A stretch of 64,000 bases of DNA from FEB-12 sp964503315 (lineage in GTDB: Bacteria > Zixibacteria > MSB-5A5 > GN15 > FEB-12). The notes under the pieces were generated by a model that did no database searches, was not told the origin of the DNA, and worked only from the letters and a program-made list of their open reading frames with translations. The stretch lies in the NCBI GenBank assembly GCA_964503315.1, contig CAZCZL010000011.1, positions 61,937-125,936 of the forward strand. The letters run 5' to 3'. The number at the start of each line of letters is the position of its first letter. Within the stretch, counting starts at the first letter, position 1. The position numbers and the translations under genes were made by a program. Of the stretch, positions 35,206 through 45,240 are shown one piece after another.

Positions 35206-38200
35206 TGTCGATGTCTCCTTGCTCGTTCAGCTGTTCCTGAAGATCGCTTAGTGTCCGATCCTCGGAACCGAGCTTCCACTCTACTTCGTCCGCTAGGTCA
35301 ACAACCCGACCAATTAGTTCTGATACCCGAAGTCGGTCATGCTGCTGACCTGTCAGAAGCACGTCTCCTTCTACGCCCACGTTGTAGTAGGGGGCTATTC
35401 GGGATTCCGCTATACATAGTCTTATCGAATGTCGGCTCGAGAAGTCTTGTAAGGTTTCCAGTTCTTTGTCAAGATCCACACAGCAAATCGGGCTGAGGCA
35501 TTTAACGACCAAGTACTTTCCCTCAGATAGCAGGCGCAATTTGATCGGCTGAATACGCCCTGATGTCAAGCGAACTGTCCCCAAAAGAGTTCCGGGTTCG
35601 TTATCCGACTCCCAGTTGATATCGAGTCCCGTCAGGCTAGATTTGCTGAGGGCACAGAAACGGCTGAGCGCAGCCAACATTTCATGTTCCTCCACTGCAA
35701 GAGCTCTCTTCGTACCCTTGGTAGCCCAATCTGGAATCGGGAAGGCACTGCGAAGTCGCTCTTGAATAGCCTCGACGACTCGTCTGCCGCCGGTGAGTTC
35801 TCGAGCGACGTCTATACGCCCCTGTTCGTTTTTCGGAGTGGTAAACCCTTCATGCATTAATCGCAGAAAGAGATTCATCCGTTCGAGCACGCGTTGAACC
35901 TGGAGTACCTCGACTGTGTCCTCTAAGTAGGGGAAGTAAACCTGCAGCAAATCCTCACCCTGTGGTGACCGAGTAAGCCCGTTGAGCCGTCTGTCCGTCT
36001 GTGAGCGGACCCGATCGATCCGCCCTATTCGCTGCTCCATTGCGGACGGTGTCCAAGAAATGCCGTAGTGATAGATGGAGGAGCAAAATGTATGGAGGTC
36101 TTCACCCTCCTGCAACAGATCCGTGCTGATCAATACATATGGATATCCAGGCATTCTAAACTGCTGGAGTAGCGTACGATTCACCTGACCGGACATTCCG
36201 CCAACAGGTTGCTGTTGTCTAAGGAGTGCCCCAAAATAGCGCGCTGTTTCTGCTAAAGGTTTCGTGCGTGCATCTGGAGCATTGACGTCGAGAATCAATT
36301 CATAGTGCTCAGCAATCTGCGTCAGTTCATCGAAAGCCGCCCACCTTCGGCCAGTCAGGCCCGTTGAGCGCTGGCTCTCCAACAGGTCTAAGTATTGATT
36401 AATTCGATGCAGGTCCAGATCGCTCACGCCGCTATCTGCTTCCTCCACTCCTGTCTCCAGACTACCCAGACGTTGAATAGCCAGAATGTATAGGTCAATG
36501 AACGCATGCCCCAGCCGCGCCGCAGTGGACAGTAATTGCGTCCGCAAGTACTGTTCACGGAAACAGTCTCTGAACGAACCAGACACAGGCCTCTTCCACA
36601 ATCGATCACGAAGCTCTGCGCGATTCGGACGACGCAGCTCCGTGAAGAAAGTTGGCTGCTCGAGCCACTCACTAACATCTGGTGCCACTAGAGAGTGCTT
36701 ATTATGGATCGCATCTTCATAAAGCTCATGCCAAATGACCCGAGCCTTTTCTCCCAAAGAGTCAGTGCGTTCCTTAAGAAGTTCCAGGGCAGCCGCCTGT
36801 GCAGAATCCATCCGATCGGCGCTTTGGTGCTTTCTGGCCCGACTGAGATATTTGGCCGCTCGCACTGAGAGCTCACTCCTGAGCTGTGACATTTCCAGAT
36901 TACATGTATAGGCCAACGCTGCACACACTCCTCCGGGCTCACTTCCCAAAAGCTCCATAACGTAATTGTCTGCGAAAAATGTCGCATAGGTGCTACTTCG
37001 TTGGATGAACCGCCTCTGAATATTAGCACCGCTGACCACTCCCTTCGGTCCTTCGCCTCGGAAGAACCAGGCAAAGAAGGTGTCATTCCCGCCACGATCT
37101 TCAAGAGCGCCGTCAGCGGAAGAATCGCCATTGGAGCGGGTACCAGTTAGCTTCTCTCGCCTGCGTCCTTCGGCCTCTGCTTTCTCTTTCATATAACGAG
37201 TAACGACTTGTCCAAATCTCGCCTGAGCGCCGTCAGGTAATTCTCTTCTAAGGAGTGAGATCAGCCAGTCATCGTAGAGTTCGTCAAGTTTGAATTTCAA
37301 TTCGCGTACGGACGCGACCCGCCGTACGAACACGAGTGCCTTCTCTCCCCGAATCCAAGCATTCGAGAGTGATTCCACCAGGGCATCCATCTTGGGGTGC
37401 GGAAGTTCACGGCCAAAACGCCGCCGGTAGTCTTGGGCAAGACGATTGACGTCTCGCACATCAATCCCCTCGCGCTCAGCATCATCTTGCGCCTGCTCCG
37501 GATCATCGAAGGTGCTTTCAGATCCGTTCTCGCTGCGTTTCAAGCGGGCAGTCTCAAGAAAACTCTCAAACGACGCGAGCATGCCAATTTGGAAAGAGCT
37601 ATTGAATTGCTCCGACCCCAGGAGCTCCGCAACCTTCTTTTGAATCAAGGCAACCACGAGGCGTTGCCGCACGTCGGTGACTCGAATTGGCTCGTCATGC
37701 GATGTTACTCCTCCACTGCGCCACTCACGTCGATACTGATTCTTTGTCAATTCCTGATCTGCAACATGTATCGAAGTAACCCGTCTGACGAGGAACATAC
37801 TGGCGACACGTTTCTTTTCATCTTCAGACGCGCTGTCCTGACTGAGCTCCTGGAATCCTCCGGCAAGACCGAAGATGTCCAGCTGGTTCCACAGGTGTTG
37901 GTAAGTCTCCTCGAGTGGAGTTGCTGATAAGAAGAGTACTCGTTCGGCCCGTGGACCGTAATTTGGGAAGAGTTTCCTGGAAGGATGCTCATCTGGGTGA
38001 CCAAACGCCAAAGCGAGGACTTTATTGCGAATGGAGGAGGCATGCCGCCATCCATACTTAAGATTGTGCCCTTCATCGACAATCACAAGATCAAATTTGG
38101 GTAAGGCACAACAGAGCGCTCGCGCGAAATTATCCTTAAACTCCTCTTTGTTACGCAAATCAAATGCTTCGTTGGGTACCCATGGTACTTCCAGACGAAG

Positions 38201-38683
38201 CTTGTCACGCAACTGACGCCATGACGTCGTTTCATGCCCCAATGGCAGACTAAACGATGTGAGGCGTAAGAACAAATCCTGAGTCGGATCCACAGCGATT
38301 GCGCGTACAAATTCAACTAAGTTGCCGCAGGTAACCAATTGTCGCGCTGGCCGGCGATCGATAGAACTGACTCGCATGTCGGCAAACTTCATATTGTGTC
38401 TTGCGAAGTTGGACCATTCCTTGACCCACTTACGTTGGATATTCTCCCTAGGTGCGATGATCAGCACCCGAAAATCAGGCTGGAAGTGGCGAAATAGCGC
38501 CAATGCTCCTAGAGCCACATAGGTCTTGCCCATCCCGACCTCATCGGCCAAATAGGCAACGCGGTGTTTTTGGAGGATGTTATGAACCGCCACTGCCCCC
38601 TGCAATTGAGCCTCTGCGCGACTGCCCTGACCTATACGAGCGCCGAAGTCGAGAAGGCGTCCGGCAATTGCCGAGTCAATCAT
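35198..38683 (-). CDS. SNF2-family superfamily 2 helicase/translocase
   Basis: The start at 38683 (MIDSAIAGRLL) overlaps the stop of the nuclease gene (ATGA) and has GGAGGA 6 nt upstream; the longer frame to 38740 lies inside that gene. The 1161-aa protein has Walker A DEVGMGKT (residues 47-54), Walker B VIVDEGHN (about 190), FLSATPLE (about 255), and late motifs ISTDLLQEGEDLH and SAMEQRIGRIDRVRS near residues 880-920. A large alpha-helical insertion lies between the two RecA lobes. The C-terminal 150 residues are unassigned. It should translocate on duplex nucleic acid; it is embedded between a PLD nuclease and a YbjN-like gene. Confidence 0.9.
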   Translation of the reverse strand: MIDSAIAGRLLDFGARIGQGSRAEAQLQGAVAVHNILQKHRVAYLADEVGMGKTYVALGALALFRHFQPDFRVLIIAPRENIQRKWVKEWSNFARHNMKFADMRVSSIDRRPARQLVTCGNLVEFVRAIAVDPTQDLFLRLTSFSLPLGHETTSWRQLRDKLRLEVPWVPNEAFDLRNKEEFKDNFARALCCALPKFDLVIVDEGHNLKYGWRHASSIRNKVLALAFGHPDEHPSRKLFPNYGPRAERVLFLSATPLEETYQHLWNQLDIFGLAGGFQELSQDSASEDEKKRVASMFLVRRVTSIHVADQELTKNQYRREWRSGGVTSHDEPIRVTDVRQRLVVALIQKKVAELLGSEQFNSSFQIGMLASFESFLETARLKRSENGSESTFDDPEQAQDDAEREGIDVRDVNRLAQDYRRRFGRELPHPKMDALVESLSNAWIRGEKALVFVRRVASVRELKFKLDELYDDWLISLLRRELPDGAQARFGQVVTRYMKEKAEAEGRRREKLTGTRSNGDSSADGALEDRGGNDTFFAWFFRGEGPKGVVSGANIQRRFIQRSSTYATFFADNYVMELLGSEPGGVCAALAYTCNLEMSQLRSELSVRAAKYLSRARKHQSADRMDSAQAAALELLKERTDSLGEKARVIWHELYEDAIHNKHSLVAPDVSEWLEQPTFFTELRRPNRAELRDRLWKRPVSGSFRDCFREQYLRTQLLSTAARLGHAFIDLYILAIQRLGSLETGVEEADSGVSDLDLHRINQYLDLLESQRSTGLTGRRWAAFDELTQIAEHYELILDVNAPDARTKPLAETARYFGALLRQQQPVGGMSGQVNRTLLQQFRMPGYPYVLISTDLLQEGEDLHTFCSSIYHYGISWTPSAMEQRIGRIDRVRSQTDRRLNGLTRSPQGEDLLQVYFPYLEDTVEVLQVQRVLERMNLFLRLMHEGFTTPKNEQGRIDVARELTGGRRVVEAIQERLRSAFPIPDWATKGTKRALAVEEHEMLAALSRFCALSKSSLTGLDINWESDNEPGTLLGTVRLTSGRIQPIKLRLLSEGKYLVVKCLSPICCVDLDKELETLQDFSSRHSIRLCIAESRIAPYYNVGVEGDVLLTGQQHDRLRVSELIGRVVDLADEVEWKLGSEDRTLSDLQEQLNEQGDIDNE

Positions 38684-40725
38684 GAGATGTCCTCCGTTGT
38701 CACGCTGGAAGCACGTCGCAGGAACCAGAGTTCGAACCAATTCAGGAACTCGGGCATCGTTTGCGGATCGGCTGTCACTATGTCCTGTCGAACTTCAGCG
38801 AGGATGTGCAGGGAATTCTGGAGCCGGCGGCCGTCCTCCCTATTGTCCTGCCAGAAATCCTTGTGTGCACGGGAGACAACTTCCAGAAGTTGCTGCGCAC
38901 AAAGCAGTATAACATAGTGTTCTACGGGATCTCCTTTCCGTGCCGTGCGGTCCTCGCATACCTTCCCTATCAATCGGCCGAGTGAATCGTACTTCTGACC
39001 GAACAGTCGATAAATGGCCTCACGGCGATTGTTGCTCTCAAGTGAACGGGAAACATTTCTTTCAAGACAGCCGAATGCATGGAAGATTCCGGCAAATCTC
39101 TGAAACATCGATTCATTATCATCTAGTGGAGAGTAGCGTGTCGTCAAAGCCGCCCCATCCCCATCCAGTGCCATCTGAGGGGCATGAGTATCGAGAAAGG
39201 CTGCACGCTGTTCCGCAGACAACAGCGACCAGAAACGAAGAATCTCTGTTGCTGTCAGATCGAACAGCAGCGATGGCCGATGTGACATTCCTTCTTCCTG
39301 TACTAGAAGCAGAGCAGGTTCTGCACCAAGTTCGATGACTTCCAGAATGGAAGTTGACGCAAGAATTCGCTTCAATTCTGCGACTGCAGAGGGCTGAAGG
39401 TCCGTCCAAACTCCCGACTCAAGCGGACCGATGTTAAATAGCCCTACACCCTGACTTGCTATGGTTAACGGAGCAGAGGCGTGCAGACTATCCCAGAAGG
39501 CTCCTGCTGTGTTAGAATCCCAATTAAATCGAAGCGACAGGCGTGTTCCGCCACTTGCTGCAATGTCCTCGCCTTTCATAGACTGCTCAAATGTGCGAGG
39601 AACCCTGGCATCGCAGATCAGCCACCAGTCCGGTCGGGCTGGAGTTACTTCTACAAGAAAGCCTGTCTCAAGGTTGCCCCCCTTGTTGTGAGCAGCATTT
39701 GTCAGGTTGGTTGATCCCACAAAGAGAACTTCACGCTTCGGACGCGAAGAGAAGAAGCGATAGACTTTGGCATGCACGAACCGAGATCGTGCATCCTGGC
39801 TTCCTCCTCTTTTAAGTACATCCTGCGGGAGCTTTCCCCAAGCTACGTTGGGTAACCCTTCGACCCATTCAAACAATTCGGGAGAGCAGAGTACCTCGCC
39901 CCCTTCTTTGCGAGGGAGGTAAAGGCGCGTCTCGCGCGGCTGAAACCTCTTTAGTAGACTTCTGAGGGGTGCTGATTCAGTCGCTGCATCAAAGTAAGGC
40001 GAAATCACCTCCAGATTCATGCTCTGGAGAGAGCTGCCGGCAGCGTACTGGAAAAAGTCATCGAAAGACGTGCGCTTATTAAAAAAGTGGGTATGTAATC
40101 TGCCTTGAGCGCTTCGCTGAGACAATTGACCTGTCTTTAACAGAAACGCCTTGATTGCAAGAATGGCAGCGTGATCATCAGCTCCTTTGGCTTGCGTCCG
40201 TTTTTCCAGCTTGTTCAGAAACAACAACAAATCGTCTCGCCATCGTGTTGTCTCGCCTTGCACCATCTCCTCAGTATGGCAGACCTCGACATTTTCCCAC
40301 CAACCCGCTCTGGTGAGATTTGCCGAAAGGCAGCTGACCAGGAGCGACTGTTCTTTCTTGCCTTCGCTGTCGTAATCCTCGTTCTCAAGCAGAACAAACA
40401 CATTCTTGGGATGGAAGATACCTGTGGGATGGCAGACAGGAATCCGGCGAACATCAAGTTTCGCACCGCCTGTTTCCGCAACTAATCCGTTCCAGTCATA
40501 GTAGACCGCAACTCCCTCTGGCACCGATCTCAGTGCATCTTCCAGTTGCACCAGCCTGATCGATGACGCATGACTGAGCGGGATGTCGAAGAATACTGGT
40601 AAGATCTCCTGTTCAAAAAACGCTGGATCAAAGCGAAAGGTAGCGAAGATCGCAGCCAGAAGCCGGCGCCCCCGAATGACCTCGCGAAAGTGGTCTGAAA
40701 GCACTTCTTGGGGAATATTAGTCAT
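38680..40725 (-). CDS. Phospholipase D-like nuclease with two HKD motifs
   Basis: The 681-aa protein carries two HxK motifs: first His105-x-Lys107 (IFHPKNVFVL) with SANLTRAGWWENVE, second His318-x-Lys320 (FVHAKVYRFF) with VGSTNLTNAAH...NLE. Together they can form one PLD active site. A C-terminal 220-residue helical region is unassigned. PLD enzymes of this group hydrolyse DNA or RNA phosphodiesters. It starts 3 nt after the unknown 434-aa gene, with AAGGA inside its end, and runs into the SNF2 gene with ATGA overlap. The strict coupling of nuclease and translocase suggests one complex. Confidence 0.86.
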   Translation of the reverse strand: MTNIPQEVLSDHFREVIRGRRLLAAIFATFRFDPAFFEQEILPVFFDIPLSHASSIRLVQLEDALRSVPEGVAVYYDWNGLVAETGGAKLDVRRIPVCHPTGIFHPKNVFVLLENEDYDSEGKKEQSLLVSCLSANLTRAGWWENVEVCHTEEMVQGETTRWRDDLLLFLNKLEKRTQAKGADDHAAILAIKAFLLKTGQLSQRSAQGRLHTHFFNKRTSFDDFFQYAAGSSLQSMNLEVISPYFDAATESAPLRSLLKRFQPRETRLYLPRKEGGEVLCSPELFEWVEGLPNVAWGKLPQDVLKRGGSQDARSRFVHAKVYRFFSSRPKREVLFVGSTNLTNAAHNKGGNLETGFLVEVTPARPDWWLICDARVPRTFEQSMKGEDIAASGGTRLSLRFNWDSNTAGAFWDSLHASAPLTIASQGVGLFNIGPLESGVWTDLQPSAVAELKRILASTSILEVIELGAEPALLLVQEEGMSHRPSLLFDLTATEILRFWSLLSAEQRAAFLDTHAPQMALDGDGAALTTRYSPLDDNESMFQRFAGIFHAFGCLERNVSRSLESNNRREAIYRLFGQKYDSLGRLIGKVCEDRTARKGDPVEHYVILLCAQQLLEVVSRAHKDFWQDNREDGRRLQNSLHILAEVRQDIVTADPQTMPEFLNWFELWFLRRASSVTTEDIS

Positions 40726-40728
40726 TTC

Positions 40729-42033
40729 TCATTCCTTAAGTGCCTGGGCCATCGCCCGCAAGGAGTCCAAAAAATAAGAATGACGCCAGTAGTCCTGCAA
40801 CTCAGACTTAGACGGAAGTGAACTACTGCCGGATACCTGATAATGTACTCGCAGTCGGCCGTTGGTCAATTCGATCCACGGTGCAGCTCCAGAGCGAGTA
40901 CTCATTACGAAACGATTCTGATCAAGCAGGTTAATGATTGCGTGTTTGTAGTTGGCTGACTGCAAAGCCTTTCCAATGCTAACCCAACGGGCTCCCGCGC
41001 CATTGTCACCAACGGCTTCGCACAGTTCCTTCTGCTCAGAAGTCAGCGCATCGACGTCGACCCCAGCGAATGCTTTACTCCATTGATTTTTCATTTCCAG
41101 AACTACATCGACAATACTCTGTTCATCGCGCTGTAACAGAAAGTCAAAGAGCGCAGCTGATGGTGCAAGTATAGATTCGACCGTTCGAATTCTTTCCAAC
41201 CATGCAGCAGTAACCTCGCTCTTTTGGGACTTGCGGCAACGAATAGCGAGTTGGTGGACGTATTTTGGCGACAGATGCCAGTTGGAATCCTTGAGCGTGG
41301 TAGCCAGCGCAGAAGCAAGCACAGCCTGACAACCAATCGTTCTGTCCTGGGGACCGCCCAGCAACAGGTGCCTCCGGTATACGTCTCTCTCAGCCGGCAC
41401 AAGTTCAGGTGAGAGGACCTTTCCAATCACTCTTAGGAGATTTCTGTCCTTGCCAGATACGTCCAGCTCGGCCCTGGGGTGGGCGAGCAGTCGAACGACC
41501 TGTTCGGCTTCTCGAAATCCTCCTCGCGAAAAGATTGGCAGATATACTCTCTCGATCAATTCTCGACCGGCCGGGCTGAGACGAGTTGGATCACCGTTGA
41601 TCAAGTCAGAAGAGCGTGCGGCGACAGTATATAATCCCCAGAGTCCATAAGTCTTCTGATCTGACAGAATTTGGGACCGCGAGTCAGCTCCAAGGCTGAG
41701 CTTTTCGCCGTCAGATAAGTTTCTCTTTACACGCTCAACGCCGCGAAAGCTCCAATCCTGGTTAACTCCGCCTCTGGCGTAGGCAGCCAACTGCTCCCAC
41801 TTCAGAAAGACAGATAGATCACTTTCACCTTGGCCCTCTTTGGCGACTCGTTCTGCAAAATAGTAGCCGAGCAACAGTGTCGTGAAATCACGCACTGAAG
41901 TTGTCACTGTGGTGAGGTTGCCAACCACGTAACGGCCAAATCTCGTCCAGATCGGCTGCAGTCCCAAAGGATCCCGAGACCCCTTGATTGCGGCGCGAGA
42001 ATCCAAGTCAGTAAGAAAGGGTGCTGTGTTCAT
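40729..42033 (-). CDS. Unknown 434-aa protein, first gene of the PLD-SNF2 module
   Basis: I do not recognise this family. The protein is soluble and mostly helical. It begins NTAPFLTDLDSRAAIKGSRD with a PIWTRFGRYVVGNLTTVTTS stretch, has many conserved-looking Trp/Arg positions, and contains ALEMKNQW-like helices (VLEMKNQWSKAFAG). It has no visible catalytic motif. It lies 37 nt after rmuC and 3 nt before the nuclease gene. A recognition or scaffold subunit is possible, by position only. Confidence 0.7.
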   Translation of the reverse strand: MNTAPFLTDLDSRAAIKGSRDPLGLQPIWTRFGRYVVGNLTTVTTSVRDFTTLLLGYYFAERVAKEGQGESDLSVFLKWEQLAAYARGGVNQDWSFRGVERVKRNLSDGEKLSLGADSRSQILSDQKTYGLWGLYTVAARSSDLINGDPTRLSPAGRELIERVYLPIFSRGGFREAEQVVRLLAHPRAELDVSGKDRNLLRVIGKVLSPELVPAERDVYRRHLLLGGPQDRTIGCQAVLASALATTLKDSNWHLSPKYVHQLAIRCRKSQKSEVTAAWLERIRTVESILAPSAALFDFLLQRDEQSIVDVVLEMKNQWSKAFAGVDVDALTSEQKELCEAVGDNGAGARWVSIGKALQSANYKHAIINLLDQNRFVMSTRSGAAPWIELTNGRLRVHYQVSGSSSLPSKSELQDYWRHSYFLDSLRAMAQALKE

Positions 42034-42070
42034 TAATTGCGACTATTTCCGAGAAAGTGGCTCGGCTACG

Positions 42071-43492
42071 CTACTCCTGATCCGGCAGTTCCGACAGCAA
42101 TATGCGTCGCGGTACCGTTTCAATCGGGCTTAGGACCGCTATGTCTTCTCCCGTCGCTACACCAAGTTCTTTGAATTTCCGTGCGGCTGGGAGAACACGG
42201 GATTCGAATGATCCGACGGCCTTGCTGTAAGCTGAGTTGGCCTTTTCCAAACCATCTCCTACTTTGTCCAAATGCTCCGCCAGCGTTCGCATGCGATCAT
42301 ATAATTGCTTCCCTAAGTCGCTAATGGCCTGGGCACTCTCAGCAATCTGCTCCTGTCGCCACCCGTAGGCAACGGCACGCAACAGCGCAATCAGTGTCGT
42401 CGGCGTCGCCGGGACTACCCGCATCTGCATGCCATCTTCGATGAGGCTTATATCGTAATGTGCTGCCTCGGCAAAAAATGACTCACCTGGGATGAACATG
42501 ACGACAAATTCGGGTGTCTGCTGAAACTGATTCCAGTATGCCTTGTTTCCCAGGCTCACCATGTGATTACGCAGTTGACGGGCGTGGTTTATGAGAAGGT
42601 CTCGCCTTTGCTCCTCGGATTCTGCGTTCAGTGCGTTCAGATAGGCTTCCAGAGGCACTTTTGAGTCCACAACCACCAGTCTCTCAGAAGGAAGTCGCAC
42701 GATCAGATCCGGTCTGAGCCTACCCTCTTCCCCGGTCACAGACACTTGCTCTGCGAAGTCACAGTATTCGGACATACCTGCCAGCTCAACTACTCGTCGC
42801 AAAGTCATTTCTCCCCATCGACCGCGAACCTGTGGAGTGCGAAGTGCCGTGACCAGATTGCCTGTCTCCCGTTGGAGTTGCTGCTGTGAAGATGTCAGCG
42901 ATTTGAGATGTTCTTCCAAGCTCGTATATGCCTGCTGGCGGGTCGATTCAAGCGACCTAACATGCGTCTCAAAGGTTTTCAATGATTCGGCAAGAGGCTT
43001 CACCAGGCCACTAATCGCTTCTTCCCGCTTGCCCAAATCTCCTTTGGCATCTGACAAGACCGTGTCCATGGCCTGCTTTGCCATGTGTAGAAACTGCTGG
43101 CTGTTGGTGCTGAGCGTTTCACTGGCCAATGCCTTGAATGTATCTGAAAGCTTGGATCGAGCGTCAGCGAGGAGCAGCTTTTCCTCCTCCAATCGAGCCA
43201 GGACCTCACGGCGCTCTGTTTCCGCTTTCACGCGTTCGCGTTCTTCCAGCGATAGCCGTTCTCGAAGTCGCTCGAAATCCTCGGCTGCCCTCTGGCTCCT
43301 TTGCTCCGACTGTGTGCGTACTTCTCCGAGCGTGGCCTCAAGTTGGACTGCCCTACCCTCAGAAGTGGCGGCCTTCAGCTGAGTGTCAGTCACTATCTGG
43401 TCGTACTGCGACTTGGTACGCTGAGACGCTATGAGCCAGGCAATCAAAGCGCCTATCACCAGTCCCCCAAATGCAGCTAATATGAGTGTCAT
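42071..43492 (-). CDS. rmuC: DNA recombination protein RmuC
   Basis: The 473-aa protein has an N-terminal membrane segment (residues 2-22), a coiled coil (about 40-190) and the RmuC nuclease-like domain: LRTPQVRGRWGEMTLRRVVE, VDSKVPLEAYLNAL, FVVMFIPGESFFAEA. RmuC limits inversions at short repeats and is predicted to be a PD-(D/E)XK nuclease. GGAGG lies 5 nt before the ATG at 43492. It is usually a housekeeping gene; here it is part of the island transcript, 36 nt after the NERD helicase. Confidence 0.93.
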   Translation of the reverse strand: MTLILAAFGGLVIGALIAWLIASQRTKSQYDQIVTDTQLKAATSEGRAVQLEATLGEVRTQSEQRSQRAAEDFERLRERLSLEERERVKAETERREVLARLEEEKLLLADARSKLSDTFKALASETLSTNSQQFLHMAKQAMDTVLSDAKGDLGKREEAISGLVKPLAESLKTFETHVRSLESTRQQAYTSLEEHLKSLTSSQQQLQRETGNLVTALRTPQVRGRWGEMTLRRVVELAGMSEYCDFAEQVSVTGEEGRLRPDLIVRLPSERLVVVDSKVPLEAYLNALNAESEEQRRDLLINHARQLRNHMVSLGNKAYWNQFQQTPEFVVMFIPGESFFAEAAHYDISLIEDGMQMRVVPATPTTLIALLRAVAYGWRQEQIAESAQAISDLGKQLYDRMRTLAEHLDKVGDGLEKANSAYSKAVGSFESRVLPAARKFKELGVATGEDIAVLSPIETVPRRILLSELPDQE

Positions 43493-43528
43493 CACATCCT
43501 CCCAAAGTCTCGTCTCATAATTGCCATT

Positions 43529-45202
43529 TCACTGTAGTGGCATGCCCAGGTCATGCATTGTTTTCTTTGATCCCGTTTCGTATAGCACATATAGCATCCC
43601 CATGGGGCGGGTCATGCCGACATAGAGGATTTCTTTCAGGTTGTGCGTGAGTTCTTCATCTAATTCACACAGGATCACAACCGGGCTCTCCAGCCCCTTA
43701 AAGCGGTGTACTGTCATAGTCAGCAGGTCGGCGGATTCCTTCCGTTCCGAGACCAGCCGGAATTGCCCAATCTTGCTTCCGTAAGTAAGGCTTGTACGAC
43801 GCTGAGACTTTGTCCCTAGGAGCACAATGTCTTCTGACCGGAAGTTGTCGCAAACCAGTTCCATCAAAACCCGATCGATCTGTTGGTGCATCTCAGCAGC
43901 ATCCGCATACGGCACATACCGAATCGACGGACCATTCACTCCACTCGGCATGATATCCGGTGATAATCCACAGACCTTCTGTACCACCGAGAATATCTGA
44001 TTGGTGTTGCGCACATTCCGCCAAAGCTTGAGCGGAGCCTCCTTGAGCGGATATTTGTCACTCCCACGATAGATGTTCTGGTCGCCATCTGAGAAGATAT
44101 AGAATGAGGCGTTGGCCGGGTCGCGAAACAGCAGCTCGATCATCACCCACTGATCCGCCTTGAAGTCCTGAGCTTCGTCAACCACTATGGCATCGAAGCG
44201 CGGGGTGATCTGGTCGACATGGGCGACGAAATGAGCCGGTAACTTCTCGGACCAGAATTCGTCGCTATCATCAAGTGCGATTGGATGGCCAGCCTCATCC
44301 AGCCACTTAAGCGAAAGATCAAGGAATGGTCCAACCGTAATGTTCTGGTGACTCACACAAACTTTCTGTAAATACCTTCCCAGTGGTTGATTAAAACAAG
44401 TCAACAGAACAGTCTGTCCGGACTCAGCCAACAGTTTCGCTTTGTGAAGGGCCAGCGTTGTTTTACCAGACCCTGCACATCCCTGTATACGGCAGCGCGG
44501 CACTTCCTGACAGATCTGTAGTAGATGGAGCTGCTCATCGGTGAGCCGAATCAACTTCTCCGAGATCTCCCTGATTCGCAGATTGACTGATACTCTCCCA
44601 TCGACCGCTTTGTCTCCCCACAGCGATTTAATGTGATTGAGTATCGACCTCCCCGCCTGCTGTTCCAGTTCCATGCCGGGGAAAGCCTTGTCGAACACCT
44701 GTTTTATCGAGCCCTTCAGGTTGAACAGGCTTTCCTGATCAAGAATTTGCCACCCTTTGACATTAGCCCGAAGATCTCGCTTATCCAGTATGCAGTCAGG
44801 AAAGACTACCGCATGATGGTGCGGAATGAAGGTACGTGAAAGTGCAGGCTGCTTAAGGAGCAATTTGAGGATCACGCGGCTGGCAGTTGCCGCTTGGTCG
44901 AACGGGTCGGTGATCACTGAGGAATCGCCGTTCCGGTCTGTTGATTGCCAGGTTCGCAACTCGGGCTGGTAACTACACCTACCCCCCTTTACTTCCAGAG
45001 TGACAAATCCGTAGTTCGGATGGACTACGACAAAATCGATCTGTCCTGAGGTCTTTGAGTCATCGAGCGACGGATCATCCCAGATGAAGTCGTGAAAAAC
45101 GTGGTAGTCGTCAGGGAGCTCCTCGCTAATCTTCTGGTAAACGCGCTGTTCTGAAGGAGTATGACTTGCGCTGAACGCTTCGGTAAGTCTCCCCGGATGC
45201 AT
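43529..45202 (-). CDS. NERD-domain nuclease fused to UvrD-like helicase
   Basis: The best start is 45202 (MHPGRLTEAFSASHTPSEQR); upstream codons overlap another gene on the strand and look non-coding. Residues about 15-130 are a NERD nuclease-related domain (QIDFVVVHPNYGFVTLEVKG). The helicase has GCAGSGKTTLALHKAK, VVDEAQDF and TVHRFKGLESPVVILCELDE. The pair resembles proteins found near defence and DNA-repair genes. It would bind DNA in the cytoplasm, and is 38 nt downstream of a 46-aa membrane peptide gene. Confidence 0.87.
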   Translation of the reverse strand: MHPGRLTEAFSASHTPSEQRVYQKISEELPDDYHVFHDFIWDDPSLDDSKTSGQIDFVVVHPNYGFVTLEVKGGRCSYQPELRTWQSTDRNGDSSVITDPFDQAATASRVILKLLLKQPALSRTFIPHHHAVVFPDCILDKRDLRANVKGWQILDQESLFNLKGSIKQVFDKAFPGMELEQQAGRSILNHIKSLWGDKAVDGRVSVNLRIREISEKLIRLTDEQLHLLQICQEVPRCRIQGCAGSGKTTLALHKAKLLAESGQTVLLTCFNQPLGRYLQKVCVSHQNITVGPFLDLSLKWLDEAGHPIALDDSDEFWSEKLPAHFVAHVDQITPRFDAIVVDEAQDFKADQWVMIELLFRDPANASFYIFSDGDQNIYRGSDKYPLKEAPLKLWRNVRNTNQIFSVVQKVCGLSPDIMPSGVNGPSIRYVPYADAAEMHQQIDRVLMELVCDNFRSEDIVLLGTKSQRRTSLTYGSKIGQFRLVSERKESADLLTMTVHRFKGLESPVVILCELDEELTHNLKEILYVGMTRPMGMLYVLYETGSKKTMHDLGMPLQ

Positions 45203-45240
45203 TTGTGCCACGCTGTTCACCCCGTCAGGCAATGGTATCG

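Noticed and set aside
34831..42033. The PLD-SNF2 set as a DISARM system
   Set aside because: DISARM needs DrmA, DrmB (DUF1998) and a methylase in the usual types; none is present and the PLD protein here is far larger than DrmC.
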